Assembly: GCF_014697545.1 (NCBI RefSeq)
Contig: NZ_JACJSA010000019.1
Location: 1-64,000, forward strand
Length of the DNA: 64,000 bases
Source of the DNA: Oscillatoria sp. FACHB-1407
GTDB taxonomy: Bacteria > Cyanobacteriota > Cyanobacteriia > Elainellales > Elainellaceae
Reading direction: 5' to 3'
Shown here: positions 34,748-43,697 of the stretch, one piece after another
How positions within the stretch are numbered: position 1 is the stretch's first letter
How the letters are laid out: each line of letters starts with the position of its first letter
Position numbers and translations under genes: made by a program
Notes under the pieces: generated by a model
Told to the model about the DNA's origin: nothing
What the model saw: only the letters and a program-made list of their open reading frames with translations
Databases searched by the model: none

Positions 34748-34939
34748 AATGCTGTGTGCCTAAAGGCGAACGTTTTTAGTATTTGATAGCTCCGCTTGAG
34801 ACATTCAAAGCAAGCGTAAAAATATAGCTTTGGTCAGAAAGCTCAAGGCAAAGGCTTAAACCCTGATGCTGGAAAAGCTTCCTGACCCGCCTCTGCCCAT
34901 CAAATGTGGCTACGGCTATATGTCTATAGCAATCACGAA

Positions 34940-35062
34940 GTACAACTCGTCGTAAATAAAGGTGGGAATTTGGGGTGCAGGGGTGGAACCCCTGGCTGGG
35001 AGCACAGCCCCCACACCCCGTGGTTTTATTTCCAAACCCTATCTGTGAATAGCAGTATTAAG
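34940..35062 (+). repeat. 122-bp dispersed repeat, copy B
   Basis: It begins GTACAACTCGT and ends GCAGTATTAAG, with shared blocks GGGGTGCAGG, CCCCTGGCTG and GGTTTTATTTCC. It has the same orientation as copy A at 18559. Confidence 0.8.
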
Positions 35063-35380
35063 ACAGATACGACTATGAGATCTATAGGCTTCACCTCTAG
35101 CAAGAGATAGGAACCTTTACACCCCGTTTTAACTGCTGTTTGACTGCTATCGAGTCATCCCAAATCGCTTGTGAGAACCTGCACCCTGACCCATCTCACC
35201 CCTACCTTGGGATTGCTATATCGGCGTAGACATTGCATCCTGAAAATTGTCCGTTTATCGTCTGATCTCTACACCAACGACCACCATCTACAGCAACAAC
35301 CATGCATTAGGACAGAGTGTTGGGATAGACTCCCAAGTGAGAAACCTCCACACTTTCTGCAATTTTGGTGTCCTACATAG

Positions 35381-35428
35381 GTGGCAACAGCCGTATGTGG
35401 CAACAGCCGTATGTGGCAACAGCCATAT
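35381..35428 (+). repeat. 16-bp tandem repeat, three units
   Basis: GTGGCAACAGCCGTAT is repeated three times; the third copy has CATAT in place of CGTAT. It is not a multiple of 7, unlike the other arrays here. Confidence 0.9.
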
Positions 35429-35523
35429 CTCTTTATTTCTTCATTAAGAGACCTGTTTCAGGGTCGTTAGCTAAAAGATTTACTAGACTTGCAACATTTC
35501 TATAATTCCCCACTACAAACGAA

Positions 35524-35557
35524 AAGCTCGATAGAAGAGTACATTTCTATCGAGCTT
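35524..35557. terminator. Strong orphan hairpin
   Basis: AAGCTCGATAGAA and TTCTATCGAGCTT are perfect 13-bp arms around an 8-base loop, followed by GTCTGTATAG. No annotated gene ends here, so it may terminate an unannotated transcript or be a repeat. Confidence 0.55.
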
Positions 35558-36239
35558 GTCTGTATAGCGATTGCTTATGTATTCGGGGGCGATCGCCCTT
35601 ATCCGGAAATCTGAAACCGCAAAGTCTAGCAGCGCATGGCATTTCAGCCACGGTTTCTATTCAACCTGACTCGTTTTGTAATCGCATTTAAGATAGCTGA
35701 AGCTGAGTATTTATACTATTTCCGCTCATGGTAACACTTCATTAAGTTACGTTTAATGTCACCCCCTTTGAGCCATCACTCAGCTTTGTTAGTCTACAAA
35801 CAGTGATGACAACTATCCATGTTCTAGAGAAATTTCAATCTCTGGGCTGTGAAGTCGCTATTGTTAGCAAAACGCTTAATTTAGAGGATTTCTGGGTTAA
35901 AGAATGGCAGTGCAACGAAGGTTTGGCAAAAGCAAAATCCTCTATCAAAGTGTTTAGAAATCATCCTTTGATAAGCATAATTACTCTCACAAATTCATAG
36001 CTGTTATTTAGCTATGAAGGCAGTTAAAAAGACAATATATAAAAGCTGAAATACTCCTCAATCAGGAGTTATAAGCCATGAGTAATTCATCGTCTTTCAA
36101 ACGGAGTCGTTCAAAAGATGAATGAGATCTGCTTTAAAAAATCACTAAAATTAAATCCTTAATTTCTTCTATAGCTAAACGGCTTAATCAAACAATCCCT
36201 AATAAACCTTTAACAACAGCCTCTACCTCATTCAAGATT

Positions 36240-36554
36240 ATGAACAAGTACTGTAAAGCCTGGATTCAAGAGTGGTGTCAGGAAAATGGCTGGACTGACC
36301 TATTTTTAGAACGTCGCGATTATTGGGCATTTCCACCGCATGCTGTTATGCCCATGCCTATTCCGACCGAAGCTCTGCAACTCATCAAAGCTGAAAAAGG
36401 CATGAGTCCTGAAGAACGGCTTTGGTGTGCCTCTGCCTGGTTTGCTGCTGTGACAGGGGCATTGCTAACTTACTGGTTGCAGTCCCCAATGCCCTTAGTT
36501 GCCGCATTTGCTTTCAGTGCGATCGCCGTTGCCAAATTTGAGGATGATGATTGA
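36240..36554 (+). CDS. Small membrane protein, conserved cyanobacterial type
   Basis: A 104-residue protein. The N-terminal part has many aromatics (CKAWIQEWCQENGWTDLFLE) and a Pro-rich PPHAVMPMPIP segment. Two hydrophobic helices follow (about 63-80, SAWFAAVTGALLTYWL; 83-97, PLVAAFAFSAIAVAKF), then an acidic end. I believe it is a conserved cyanobacterial hypothetical protein, but I have no function. It is convergent with the M50 protease, 13 bp apart. Confidence 0.65.
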   Translation: MNKYCKAWIQEWCQENGWTDLFLERRDYWAFPPHAVMPMPIPTEALQLIKAEKGMSPEERLWCASAWFAAVTGALLTYWLQSPMPLVAAFAFSAIAVAKFEDDD

Positions 36555-36567
36555 GCTCCAGATGAGG

Positions 36568-37182
36568 TTACATCAGAGGTAGCCCACTCAATCGGGCGAT
36601 CGCTACATCTGCAATCATTGCCAACCCTGCTCCAAATCCTGGCAGCAAAAACAAAACCATCATTGCAAAGAAGCCAAATGGGCTGTTTTGTAATGGCTTT
36701 AGTCCGGGGATGATCTCACTCAGGACATGAAAGCCGTCTAACGGGGGAATCGGCAACAGGTTAAACAAAAAGAGAATCAGATTAATTCGAGCGGCCAGGT
36801 AGAAGAATTCCAAGCTGAACAATTCCTGCGAAGAATCAGCCATGATTCGCATGAGTCCGATAAACAGCAACCCCAAGCTCAGGTTGAGGAATGGACCTGC
36901 CGCTGAAACCAGGATATTGCTGAGTTTGGGGATGCGGAAATTTGATGGGTTAACGGGCATCTGCCCCCAAGCAATGCCTGCGACACACAAAAAGATAATG
37001 GATTCCCAACCCATGTGAACCACTGGATTGAGGGTTAGGTGACCACTCTTTTCGGGTGTGTCATCCCCCTGAGTTACAGCTACAAATCCGTGAGCTAGTT
37101 CATGGAGCGTGACCGAGAGAATGACAATGATCACAACACGCAGGAAGAGGACGGGATCATCGAGTAGAACGCTGAAAAACAT
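36568..37182 (-). CDS. Site-2-protease family (M50) membrane metalloprotease
   Basis: A 204-residue polytopic intramembrane zinc protease. The HExxH motif is HELAHG in the first or second membrane helix (about 26-31), and the third ligand region is NLLPIPPLDGFHVL. It is a short form without PDZ domain, similar to the compact S2P-like proteins of cyanobacteria and plastids (EGY-related). Substrates are unknown. ATG 37182 (MFFSVLLDDPVLFL) is preferred over the TTG at 37218. It lies beside the WG-repeat kinase on the same strand, 140 bp downstream of that gene. Confidence 0.88.
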   Translation of the reverse strand: MFFSVLLDDPVLFLRVVIIVILSVTLHELAHGFVAVTQGDDTPEKSGHLTLNPVVHMGWESIIFLCVAGIAWGQMPVNPSNFRIPKLSNILVSAAGPFLNLSLGLLFIGLMRIMADSSQELFSLEFFYLAARINLILFLFNLLPIPPLDGFHVLSEIIPGLKPLQNSPFGFFAMMVLFLLPGFGAGLAMIADVAIARLSGLPLM

Positions 37183-37320
37183 ATTTTGAAATTCACCCCA
37201 GACAGAATTGGTTACCAACGAGCACTTGAGCGAACCGAGCTATTCTCTTTTACTAATCTCCTCTACTCAACTGATTTATGCCATTTCAGAAGGAAATTTA
37301 AGGCAAAAAGAGTTCTTTTT

Positions 37321-39147
37321 CTACCGTTTCACGCCTAAATAGCCCCACTGGTTGCCCAATTTAATCGCTGCGCGATCGCCATGAAAAGCTCGCACATCCT
37401 CAAATTGGGGTTCAATCACAAACTCTCCAGTTTTATTGATATATCCCCACTGACCTTCTACCCGCACAGCAGCTAACCCACAGGCAAAGGGGTAGGCATC
37501 CTCAAATTGCAAGGCAATGACGGTTTCACCAGATGGATTGATATAGCCATAGTGTTCCTCATTGCGGACGAGGGCTAACCCTTCTGTAAAGCTAAACGTG
37601 TCATCAAATTGAGGGTCGATGACAAGCTTGCCGGATTTATCGATGTAACCATAACGACCATCCATCCGAACACGAGCTAACCCCTCGTTGAAGGTATGGG
37701 CAACATCAAACTCTGCTGGAATGACCAGTTCTCCAGCCTTATTGATGAAGCCGTATTTATCGTTGAGCGTTACCCGCGCTAACCCTTCTCCGAAAGCATC
37801 AGCACTATCAAATTGAGGGGGAATCACAATTTTGCCGGATTTGTTGATGTATCCATATTTATGGTCAATCTCAACGCCTGCTAGCTCTTCATGAAATGCC
37901 TGAGCAGCACTCTCAAATTGAGGTTCAATGACCATTTCTCCGGTTGGATCGATGTAGCCGTAATACTGCTTTAGCTCCACCCGTGCTAAGCCATTGGCAA
38001 ATAACTCTGCTCCATCAAACCGGGGGTGAATCGCTAATTTTCCGGTACGGTCGATGTAGCCCCATTTGTAGGCGATCGGTAGTTGCGCCAAGCCACCTGA
38101 GAACTGATACACCCCTTCTCTAAAGCCGCTAGCTAAATCAAAGTCAAGCTCTGGTTGGATCACAAATTCCCCGTGGGCATCGATGTAGCCCAGATAATCT
38201 TCTACCACGACCGGAGCCAACCCCTCAGAAAAATCTTTGACCCAGGCAAATTTTGGGCTAATGACGATGTCATAGCTTGGGGGTTTGGGTTCTTCGGGCA
38301 ACTCCTCCTCAGGAATGGCGATCGCTCTCACAATGACAGGAGCGGGGAGTGCCTCTAGCACTTCAGTCGCCGATTGATAGCGATCTTGCGGATCAACGCG
38401 CACCATCTTATCCAGGATGGCGGTCAATTCAGGGGTAACCTGCGCCAAGTCGTGCCATTGCACCTCCTGCGTATCAGGATGACGGGGCAGTTGATTGGGC
38501 ATATAACCTGTGACGGCTTGAATGCCCATCATTCCCACCGCATAGATATCACTACAGCGTTTTGGTTGCCCTTCCATCTGCTCTTTGGCAATATAGCCCG
38601 GAGTGCCAATGGGTTGTGTGATGATTGGCTCCCCGTCAGGGGTGACCGTCAAACTCCGAATCGCTTTGATGCTGCTAAAGTCAATCAGCACAAGCTTTTT
38701 ATCCAGCCAGCGACGAATCAAATTTTGGGGTTTGACATCTTGATGGATGATGTTGTGTTGGTGAACGATTGCCAGAATTTCCAGCACTTCCCGCAGCAGG
38801 GAAACTAGATTTTTTTCATCCCAGCGATCGCCCAGGGTGAAGGCTTGCCGCAGATCATGCCCATCCACCAGTTCTTGCACTAAGAAAAAGTCGTTGCCCT
38901 GCTCCAGATGATCAAATAGTTTGGGAATTTGATCGTAATTGCCTAACTGGTGCAGTGCCTCAGCCTCGGCCTGAAACAACTCTCTTGCTTGTTGCAGAAC
39001 AGATGGTGTTTTGGATAACGGCTGAATTTTTTTAACAACACATTTAGGCCGTCCTCGACGGTAGGTATCTTCTGCTAAGTAGGTTTTACCGAATCCACCG
39101 CCTCGCCCTAATTCTCGAATCGTTTCGTAACGTCCGCCTACTAACAT
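37321..39147 (-). CDS. Serine/threonine protein kinase with nine WG repeats
   Basis: A 608-residue protein. The kinase domain (about 1-270) has G-loop GRGGGFGKTYLAED, the invariant Lys in CVVKKIQP, catalytic loop IIHQDVKPQN (HQD in place of HRD) and LIDFSSIK (DFS in place of DFG). These substitutions are common in cyanobacterial PKN-type kinases, and the catalytic aspartates are kept. After a linker (ALPAPVIVRA...) come nine WG/KWG repeats (YGYID/YGYIN/WGYIN cores), which form a beta-rich binding module. ATG 39147 is chosen because GAGGAAG precedes it and the TTG at 39165 does not have one. Confidence 0.92.
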   Translation of the reverse strand: MLVGGRYETIRELGRGGGFGKTYLAEDTYRRGRPKCVVKKIQPLSKTPSVLQQARELFQAEAEALHQLGNYDQIPKLFDHLEQGNDFFLVQELVDGHDLRQAFTLGDRWDEKNLVSLLREVLEILAIVHQHNIIHQDVKPQNLIRRWLDKKLVLIDFSSIKAIRSLTVTPDGEPIITQPIGTPGYIAKEQMEGQPKRCSDIYAVGMMGIQAVTGYMPNQLPRHPDTQEVQWHDLAQVTPELTAILDKMVRVDPQDRYQSATEVLEALPAPVIVRAIAIPEEELPEEPKPPSYDIVISPKFAWVKDFSEGLAPVVVEDYLGYIDAHGEFVIQPELDFDLASGFREGVYQFSGGLAQLPIAYKWGYIDRTGKLAIHPRFDGAELFANGLARVELKQYYGYIDPTGEMVIEPQFESAAQAFHEELAGVEIDHKYGYINKSGKIVIPPQFDSADAFGEGLARVTLNDKYGFINKAGELVIPAEFDVAHTFNEGLARVRMDGRYGYIDKSGKLVIDPQFDDTFSFTEGLALVRNEEHYGYINPSGETVIALQFEDAYPFACGLAAVRVEGQWGYINKTGEFVIEPQFEDVRAFHGDRAAIKLGNQWGYLGVKR

Positions 39148-39573
39148 TAACTTCCTCAATTCCAAAGGGGGACATTTGGTTCATCACGCAATTGCCCAAA
39201 CGAATTGGGCAGCAGCCAATCGCTCTAAAGCCACAATTCTGAAAAATCCCTGATGAATCGGTGTAAGCAGACGACATCTGTCTTAATCAGCACCACTAAC
39301 TGCCAAGCAAAATGAGGGTGTCTCATTAAAAATTCATCGTTTTACACACCTATCCGGGGTTTCATTTGAGGTTGTCAAAATTGCTTAACACCCCTCATCC
39401 AACTCACTTCTTTTAAGGCGATTACACCCTAGTTCAGTATGCCCACTTCAATCGCTGGAAATCGCCAAGATTCTGTGAGGGTTAGGCAAGCAGGAGCAAA
39501 GAAAAAGTGAAGTCAAATAAAAAAGTAGGAAGAGAAAAAAGAGATGAAAGATGGCGATGAAAGCTTGTACAAA
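39148..39573. other. Intergenic region upstream of the kinase gene
   Basis: 426 bp holding the kinase promoter and the 3' flank of the FAD oxidase. The segment 39495-39560 is purine-rich (GAAGAGAAAAAAGAGATGAAAG) with heptamer-like character. I see no gene. Confidence 0.4.
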
Positions 39574-40686
39574 TTAGGTTTTTGATTCCTCATTCATGAC
39601 CATGGCATCCATGATCATTTTGCAAACCGTTTGAGCCGTCGCAGGAGCTAACAAAACTCCGTTGCGATAATGCCCCGTTGCCAGAAGCACACGATTGTAG
39701 CCCACTAGAGGAGCGATGATTGGGGCAGGTTGGTTGTGGGGACGAGGGCGCAACCCCGACCAGGCTTGTAGTCGCTCTGCCGTCGCTAAAGCAGGACATA
39801 GGGCGATCGCTTTTTGCCATACCGCTTCTAACTGCGCCTGATCTGCCCTAACCTCTGCATCTGTGGGAAACTCGACGGTCGCCCCAACCCAATACTCCCG
39901 GTTACCTAAAGGGACGAGATGCACATCTTCCCCCGTGATCACAGGCTGGAAATGGCGATCGCCCAACATCTCAGAAACTTTGATGCGGATTGCCTGCCCC
40001 AAGACAGGACGAATCTCGACAGGAGTCGAAGCTACTTGAGTTAAAGGGGTTGTGCCTAAGCCTGCGGAGAGCACCACCCAATCCGCTTCTACGACTCCAG
40101 CAGACGTTGACAGGCGATGGATGGGTTCATCGGGTAAGGATTCTATCTTTTCAACTGGATTGTTGAATTCAAACGTCACTCCGTTTTGCCGTGCCGCCTC
40201 CACGAATGCCAGGGTCAACGCTGTCGGGTCAAGCTGGCGATCGCCCGGAGAGTGAATCGCCCCAATGAGGCGTGAATTTTGGATGTGAGGACAGCGTACT
40301 TGAAGTTCAGCCAAGTCCCAAAGGCCAAGTGAATAGCCCTGGTCATGACGAGTTTGGGCAAGGTGCTGCCAGGATTGTAGGTCATCTCCCTCAAAACAAA
40401 GCAACACGATCCCCTGTCGATTAAAGGGAATGGTGTTTCCTGTCTTTCCTTCTAACTCTGGGATCAGGGTTTCGTATCGCCGCATACTACGGCGACGCAG
40501 ATCCCAGGCATTGCCTTTAACTTTGTGGCTAATAATGCCCATGAGGACGCCCAAAGCCGCCCCAGTCGATGCCTGAGCCGGAGGTTGCCGATCGAATACC
40601 GTAACCTGTAGCTCAGGCACCTGACTCAACTCATAGGCGATCGCTGCCCCAACGACCCCACAACCAATGACGGCAACTCGGCTCAC
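39574..40686 (-). CDS. FAD-dependent glycine/D-amino acid oxidase-type protein (ThiO/DadA-like)
   Basis: A 370-residue flavoenzyme of the DAO family. The N-terminal Rossmann FAD motif is VAVIGCGVVGAAIAYELS, and the second FAD strand VEADWVVLSAGLGT. The C-terminal GLRPRPHNQPAPIIAP and LLATGHYRNGVLLAPATAQ match glycine oxidase/ThiO enzymes that make dehydroglycine for thiazole synthesis. Which amine it oxidises cannot be read. The start is GTG 40686, with GGAG six bases upstream inside the end of psbQ; a TTG lies one codon upstream. The gap to psbQ is only about 12 bp, so the two are probably co-transcribed. Confidence 0.86.
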   Translation of the reverse strand: MSRVAVIGCGVVGAAIAYELSQVPELQVTVFDRQPPAQASTGAALGVLMGIISHKVKGNAWDLRRRSMRRYETLIPELEGKTGNTIPFNRQGIVLLCFEGDDLQSWQHLAQTRHDQGYSLGLWDLAELQVRCPHIQNSRLIGAIHSPGDRQLDPTALTLAFVEAARQNGVTFEFNNPVEKIESLPDEPIHRLSTSAGVVEADWVVLSAGLGTTPLTQVASTPVEIRPVLGQAIRIKVSEMLGDRHFQPVITGEDVHLVPLGNREYWVGATVEFPTDAEVRADQAQLEAVWQKAIALCPALATAERLQAWSGLRPRPHNQPAPIIAPLVGYNRVLLATGHYRNGVLLAPATAQTVCKMIMDAMVMNEESKT

Positions 40687-40698
40687 CAATGGCTCCAG

Positions 40699-41151
40699 TT
40701 AAGCACTAGGCTGAGGTGCCAACGTTAGAAAGGCATCAATGTCTTTGAGTGCCTCATTGTAGTTCTTAAACGCCTTACGACTATCACGGGTTTGAGTCGC
40801 CTCATCAATCAAAATCAAATGCTCAAACACCTCTTGAGCCGCTGCTAACGCCTGTTTCTGAGTATTGGGTTCGAGGCTACGTGCCAGTTTACCCATCTTG
40901 AAGCGCAATTCTCCTAAAGGTCCATGAATAAAGCTCTGAACATCAACCCATCGCTCCTTTTGCACCAGGGGTGGGATCTCTAAGAGGCGATCGCGCAACT
41001 CCTGAACATCTGCCAGATAATCTTGAATCTGCTCCAGTTGTTGAGGGGTATAGGTCGGTGCTTTGGCTGTGGACGTGGGATTGCTGCAACTGACTAAAAA
41101 TACGGCGATCGCAGCCAGAATGACACTTAAAACAGACCGATATTTCATCAT
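40699..41151 (-). CDS. psbQ: Photosystem II lipoprotein PsbQ (CyanoQ)
   Basis: A 150-residue lumenal lipoprotein. The signal peptide ends in lipobox LVSC (about residue 22), then a four-helix bundle typical of PsbQ (YTPQQLEQIQDYLADVQELR; SFIHGPLGELRFKMGKLA; AFKNYNEALKDIDAFLTL). CyanoQ binds the lumenal face of photosystem II and helps stabilise the oxygen-evolving complex. It lies directly upstream of the FAD oxidase gene. A short heptamer stretch (GTCAATA type, 41318-41360) lies upstream. Confidence 0.93.
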   Translation of the reverse strand: MMKYRSVLSVILAAIAVFLVSCSNPTSTAKAPTYTPQQLEQIQDYLADVQELRDRLLEIPPLVQKERWVDVQSFIHGPLGELRFKMGKLARSLEPNTQKQALAAAQEVFEHLILIDEATQTRDSRKAFKNYNEALKDIDAFLTLAPQPSA

Positions 41152-41380
41152 GGAGTCTATCTCGCTAAATGCTGAGTCTCTATGGGTTTTGGGTTAGTAG
41201 CCAGGAAGATGATCTTCTTCGTAAAGAAATATATCGTATATCGACTGCGATCGCCTGTCGCTTTTGAGAGAAACTGAAGAAAAATGAAGAGAGAAAAAGG
41301 AAAGATGATTAGTCAATGGTCAGCGGCCAATAGTCAATAGTCAGTGGTCAATGATCAGCCGTTATTTTTCACCCCATTCC

Positions 41381-42022
41381 TTACTCCCTACCCTTCCTTC
41401 TCCGATACCAGGTAGTAAACCCCACAAGAATGCCTAACATTCCAGAGGCAAGCATCAAGGGCACAATGTCACCACGTGTCATGGCTCGTAATCCGGCTCC
41501 CAACATCACAAAGGGAAGAATTCCCGGTACGGTGCCCAGAGCAGTACCAATCAAATAATCTTGAAAGCGAATTGAGGTCAGCCCAGCCGTAAAGTTGACG
41601 AGTCCATAGGGGAGCAGTGGCAGTAACCGAACCGCAAACATATAAAACACGCCACCTTGACGAATTTCGGTGTCGAGGGTTTGCCAGCGTCCAGTAAACC
41701 GTTTCGCGATCGCCTCTCGTCCGAGGGTACGGGTAAAGGCAAAGGCAGCGATCGCAGCAATGATGGCAGCAATGCTCGTCCACAGAGTTCCCCACCAAAC
41801 ACCAAAGAGGGCACCGCCAGTAAGATTAAGGGGGGTCGAGGGCAGCATCAACAACGTCCCTAGAACGTAAAGCAGGACGTAACCAAGGGGTGCCCATACA
41901 CCTGCCTGCTTTAACCAAGCTTGAATTTGGGCTTGATCCAATCTTCCTAATTCATGAGCAGCAACAACAGTTACGGCAACGCAAACTGCCAAAAGTAATA
42001 GAATTCCAATTTTGGAGTTCAA
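41381..42022 (-). CDS. TVP38/TMEM64 (DedA-like) membrane protein
   Basis: A 213-residue polytopic protein of the SNARE-associated/VTT (TVP38/TMEM64) family. Five or six hydrophobic helices are visible, with the signatures GYVLLYVLGTLLMLPSTPLN, GGALFGVWWGTLW and RLLPLLPYGLVNFTAGLT. These are re-entrant-loop motifs of the family, proposed to act in lipid scrambling or transport. The C-terminus YRRRKGRE and the TAA stop lie in an ACTCCCT/ATTCCTT heptamer stretch. Confidence 0.9.
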   Translation of the reverse strand: MNSKIGILLLLAVCVAVTVVAAHELGRLDQAQIQAWLKQAGVWAPLGYVLLYVLGTLLMLPSTPLNLTGGALFGVWWGTLWTSIAAIIAAIAAFAFTRTLGREAIAKRFTGRWQTLDTEIRQGGVFYMFAVRLLPLLPYGLVNFTAGLTSIRFQDYLIGTALGTVPGILPFVMLGAGLRAMTRGDIVPLMLASGMLGILVGFTTWYRRRKGRE

Positions 42023-42707
42023 GAATAATACGCTCCTCTACTGCTTCACAGATCAAAACTCACCTTCATCATGAGCAGGAACTAATTCAAACAATTTACT
42101 CAGTTTTGCTCACAAAAACTCACATGCCCCACTATACGAAAGATGTTCTCATAGGATAAGAAGGAGAATTTTGCCTCCTGAGTATACACAGTGTATATGG
42201 GAGGATATTGAAATTAAGGCGATCGCTATCAAACCAATAGTTGATGATTTGAATAGTTCTTCATAGGGACAATAAATACAAGGGATTGCTAGTAAATTAA
42301 AAACAACTCATAAGCTGCGATTGATTACAACAGAAGCACCAAACAGTTGCATTCAAAATCGCATTAATAAAAAACTAAGGGTAAATAAATATCTTTTTCA
42401 AAAAATATTGAATCGGATTTATTTTTAATTCACTAATACTGCCTCAAGTTTGTGACAGAAATATCAATCTTTAAAGCTCCTTTAAAGACCAATTTTTCTT
42501 ATCGTAAGACCAGAAATCCTTAGTGATACAAAACTCATTAGCGAGGAAAACTTTTCATTCAGCTGCAAATCTAAAAAATGCTTAGCAGTAAAGCAGTTAT
42601 TACAAAATCTCTATAAGCATTTGAACTGGCTAACATAGTTCTTCAAAAATTGCTGAATAATTTTCATGAAAACTAAATAATACAAAGATGTAGAATCTAG
42701 GCAACGC
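42023..42707. other. AT-rich intergenic region
   Basis: 685 bp, strongly AT-rich from 42240 onward. The last HIP1 octamer before the glycosyltransferase island is at about 42219. No gene, tRNA or repeat family is recognised; short direct AT motifs only. Confidence 0.4.
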
Positions 42708-43697
42708 CTAAACACAAGTTGTTCTTTCACGGGAGGTTGTTTCATCGATCTCCTTAAATCCATATTTTTCCCGAACTAGATAAAGTGGACGCCCTTTTGA
42801 CTCCTCATAAACTCGTGCAAGATATTCCCCAATAATTCCAAGAGAAATGAGTTGAATTCCTCCTAGAAATAGCACTGTTACCATAACAGAGGCATACCCT
42901 GGTATATCTACACCATGTATTACCGTTTGCAGAATAAGTACTAGGGCATACAGAAAAGCTAAGAAAGATAAAATCAATCCAACATAACTCCAGATCTTTA
43001 GTGGTCTAACGCTAAACGATACAATTCCACCTACAGCAAAATTCCACAATTTCCAATAGTTCCATTTAGTTGAACCTTTATAACGGGGTGTTCTATCAAA
43101 CATTACAGAAGTTTGTTTAAAGCCTACCCAGGTAAACAAACCTTTCATGAAACGGGTTCTCTCAGGGACATGCTTTAATGCATCTACAACTCGTCGATCC
43201 AGTAAACGAAAATCTCCAGTATTCCGAGGCATTGGAATAGGAGTCGCAAAACTCATCACCCGATAAAACGCATTTGCAGTCAATCGCTTCACCCAGCTCT
43301 CTCCCTGCCGAGATTGTCGTGTAGCGTACACAACATCATACCCTTCACGCCATTTTTCAATGAGGTTTTTAATAAGTTCTGGTGGATCTTGCAAATCAGC
43401 ATCAATGGGAATGACAGCAGCACCATATGCATGGTCTAGCCCTGCGCTTAGCGCAATTTCTTTACCAAAATTTCGTGAGAGGTTAACAACTTTGATGGCA
43501 GGGTTTTGATGATGATGCTTAATTAAATGGTTTAACGTGTTATCTCTGCTGCCATCATTAACACAGACAATTTCATAACTTATTTCCAAACTATCTAAAA
43601 CAGTTAGCAGTCGCTCAAACAGGTAATCAATATTAGGCTCTTCATTGTAGAATGGGATAACAATTGAGATTTCGATGGGCGATGAATTGGTCATCAT
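42708..43697 (-). CDS. Family 2 glycosyltransferase (GtrB/DPM1-like)
   Basis: A 329-residue membrane-bound glycosyltransferase that transfers a sugar from a nucleotide donor to polyprenyl phosphate. The N-terminal GT2 catalytic domain has SIVIPFYNEE, CVNDGSRDNT and the DxD-type IDADLQDPPELI. The acceptor region has NTGDFRLLDRRV and a C-terminal pair of transmembrane helices (about 230-255, 268-292). This matches GtrB/ArnC proteins that make lipid-linked sugars for a GT-C glycosyltransferase in the membrane. The polytopic protein at 45033 is a plausible acceptor enzyme. Confidence 0.92.
   Translation of the reverse strand: MMTNSSPIEISIVIPFYNEEPNIDYLFERLLTVLDSLEISYEIVCVNDGSRDNTLNHLIKHHHQNPAIKVVNLSRNFGKEIALSAGLDHAYGAAVIPIDADLQDPPELIKNLIEKWREGYDVVYATRQSRQGESWVKRLTANAFYRVMSFATPIPMPRNTGDFRLLDRRVVDALKHVPERTRFMKGLFTWVGFKQTSVMFDRTPRYKGSTKWNYWKLWNFAVGGIVSFSVRPLKIWSYVGLILSFLAFLYALVLILQTVIHGVDIPGYASVMVTVLFLGGIQLISLGIIGEYLARVYEESKGRPLYLVREKYGFKEIDETTSRERTTCV

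Larger units (their letters stand above)
34748..36239. other. 1.5-kb gap with repeats and an orphan hairpin
   Basis: It holds the 122-bp repeat copy B (34940-35062), a 16-bp tandem repeat (35381-35428) and a strong hairpin (35524-35557). A weak hairpin ACTCCT-CAATC-AGGAGT lies at about 36054-36070. A 65-codon frame from 35803 (MMTTIHVLEKFQSL...) lacks a ribosome-binding site, and I cannot support it. A structured small RNA ending at 35557 is possible but unproven. Confidence 0.45.

Noticed and set aside
35803-36000. 65-codon ORF in the 34.7-36.2 kb gap
   Set aside because: It could be a small gene, but it lacks a Shine-Dalgarno and recognisable features; too weak to list as CDS.
36054-36070. 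ACTCCTCA motif that recalls the Yfr1 small RNA
   Set aside because: Yfr1 has ACUCCUCACAC unpaired between two stems; here the motif is paired with AGGAGT and the flanking stems are absent.
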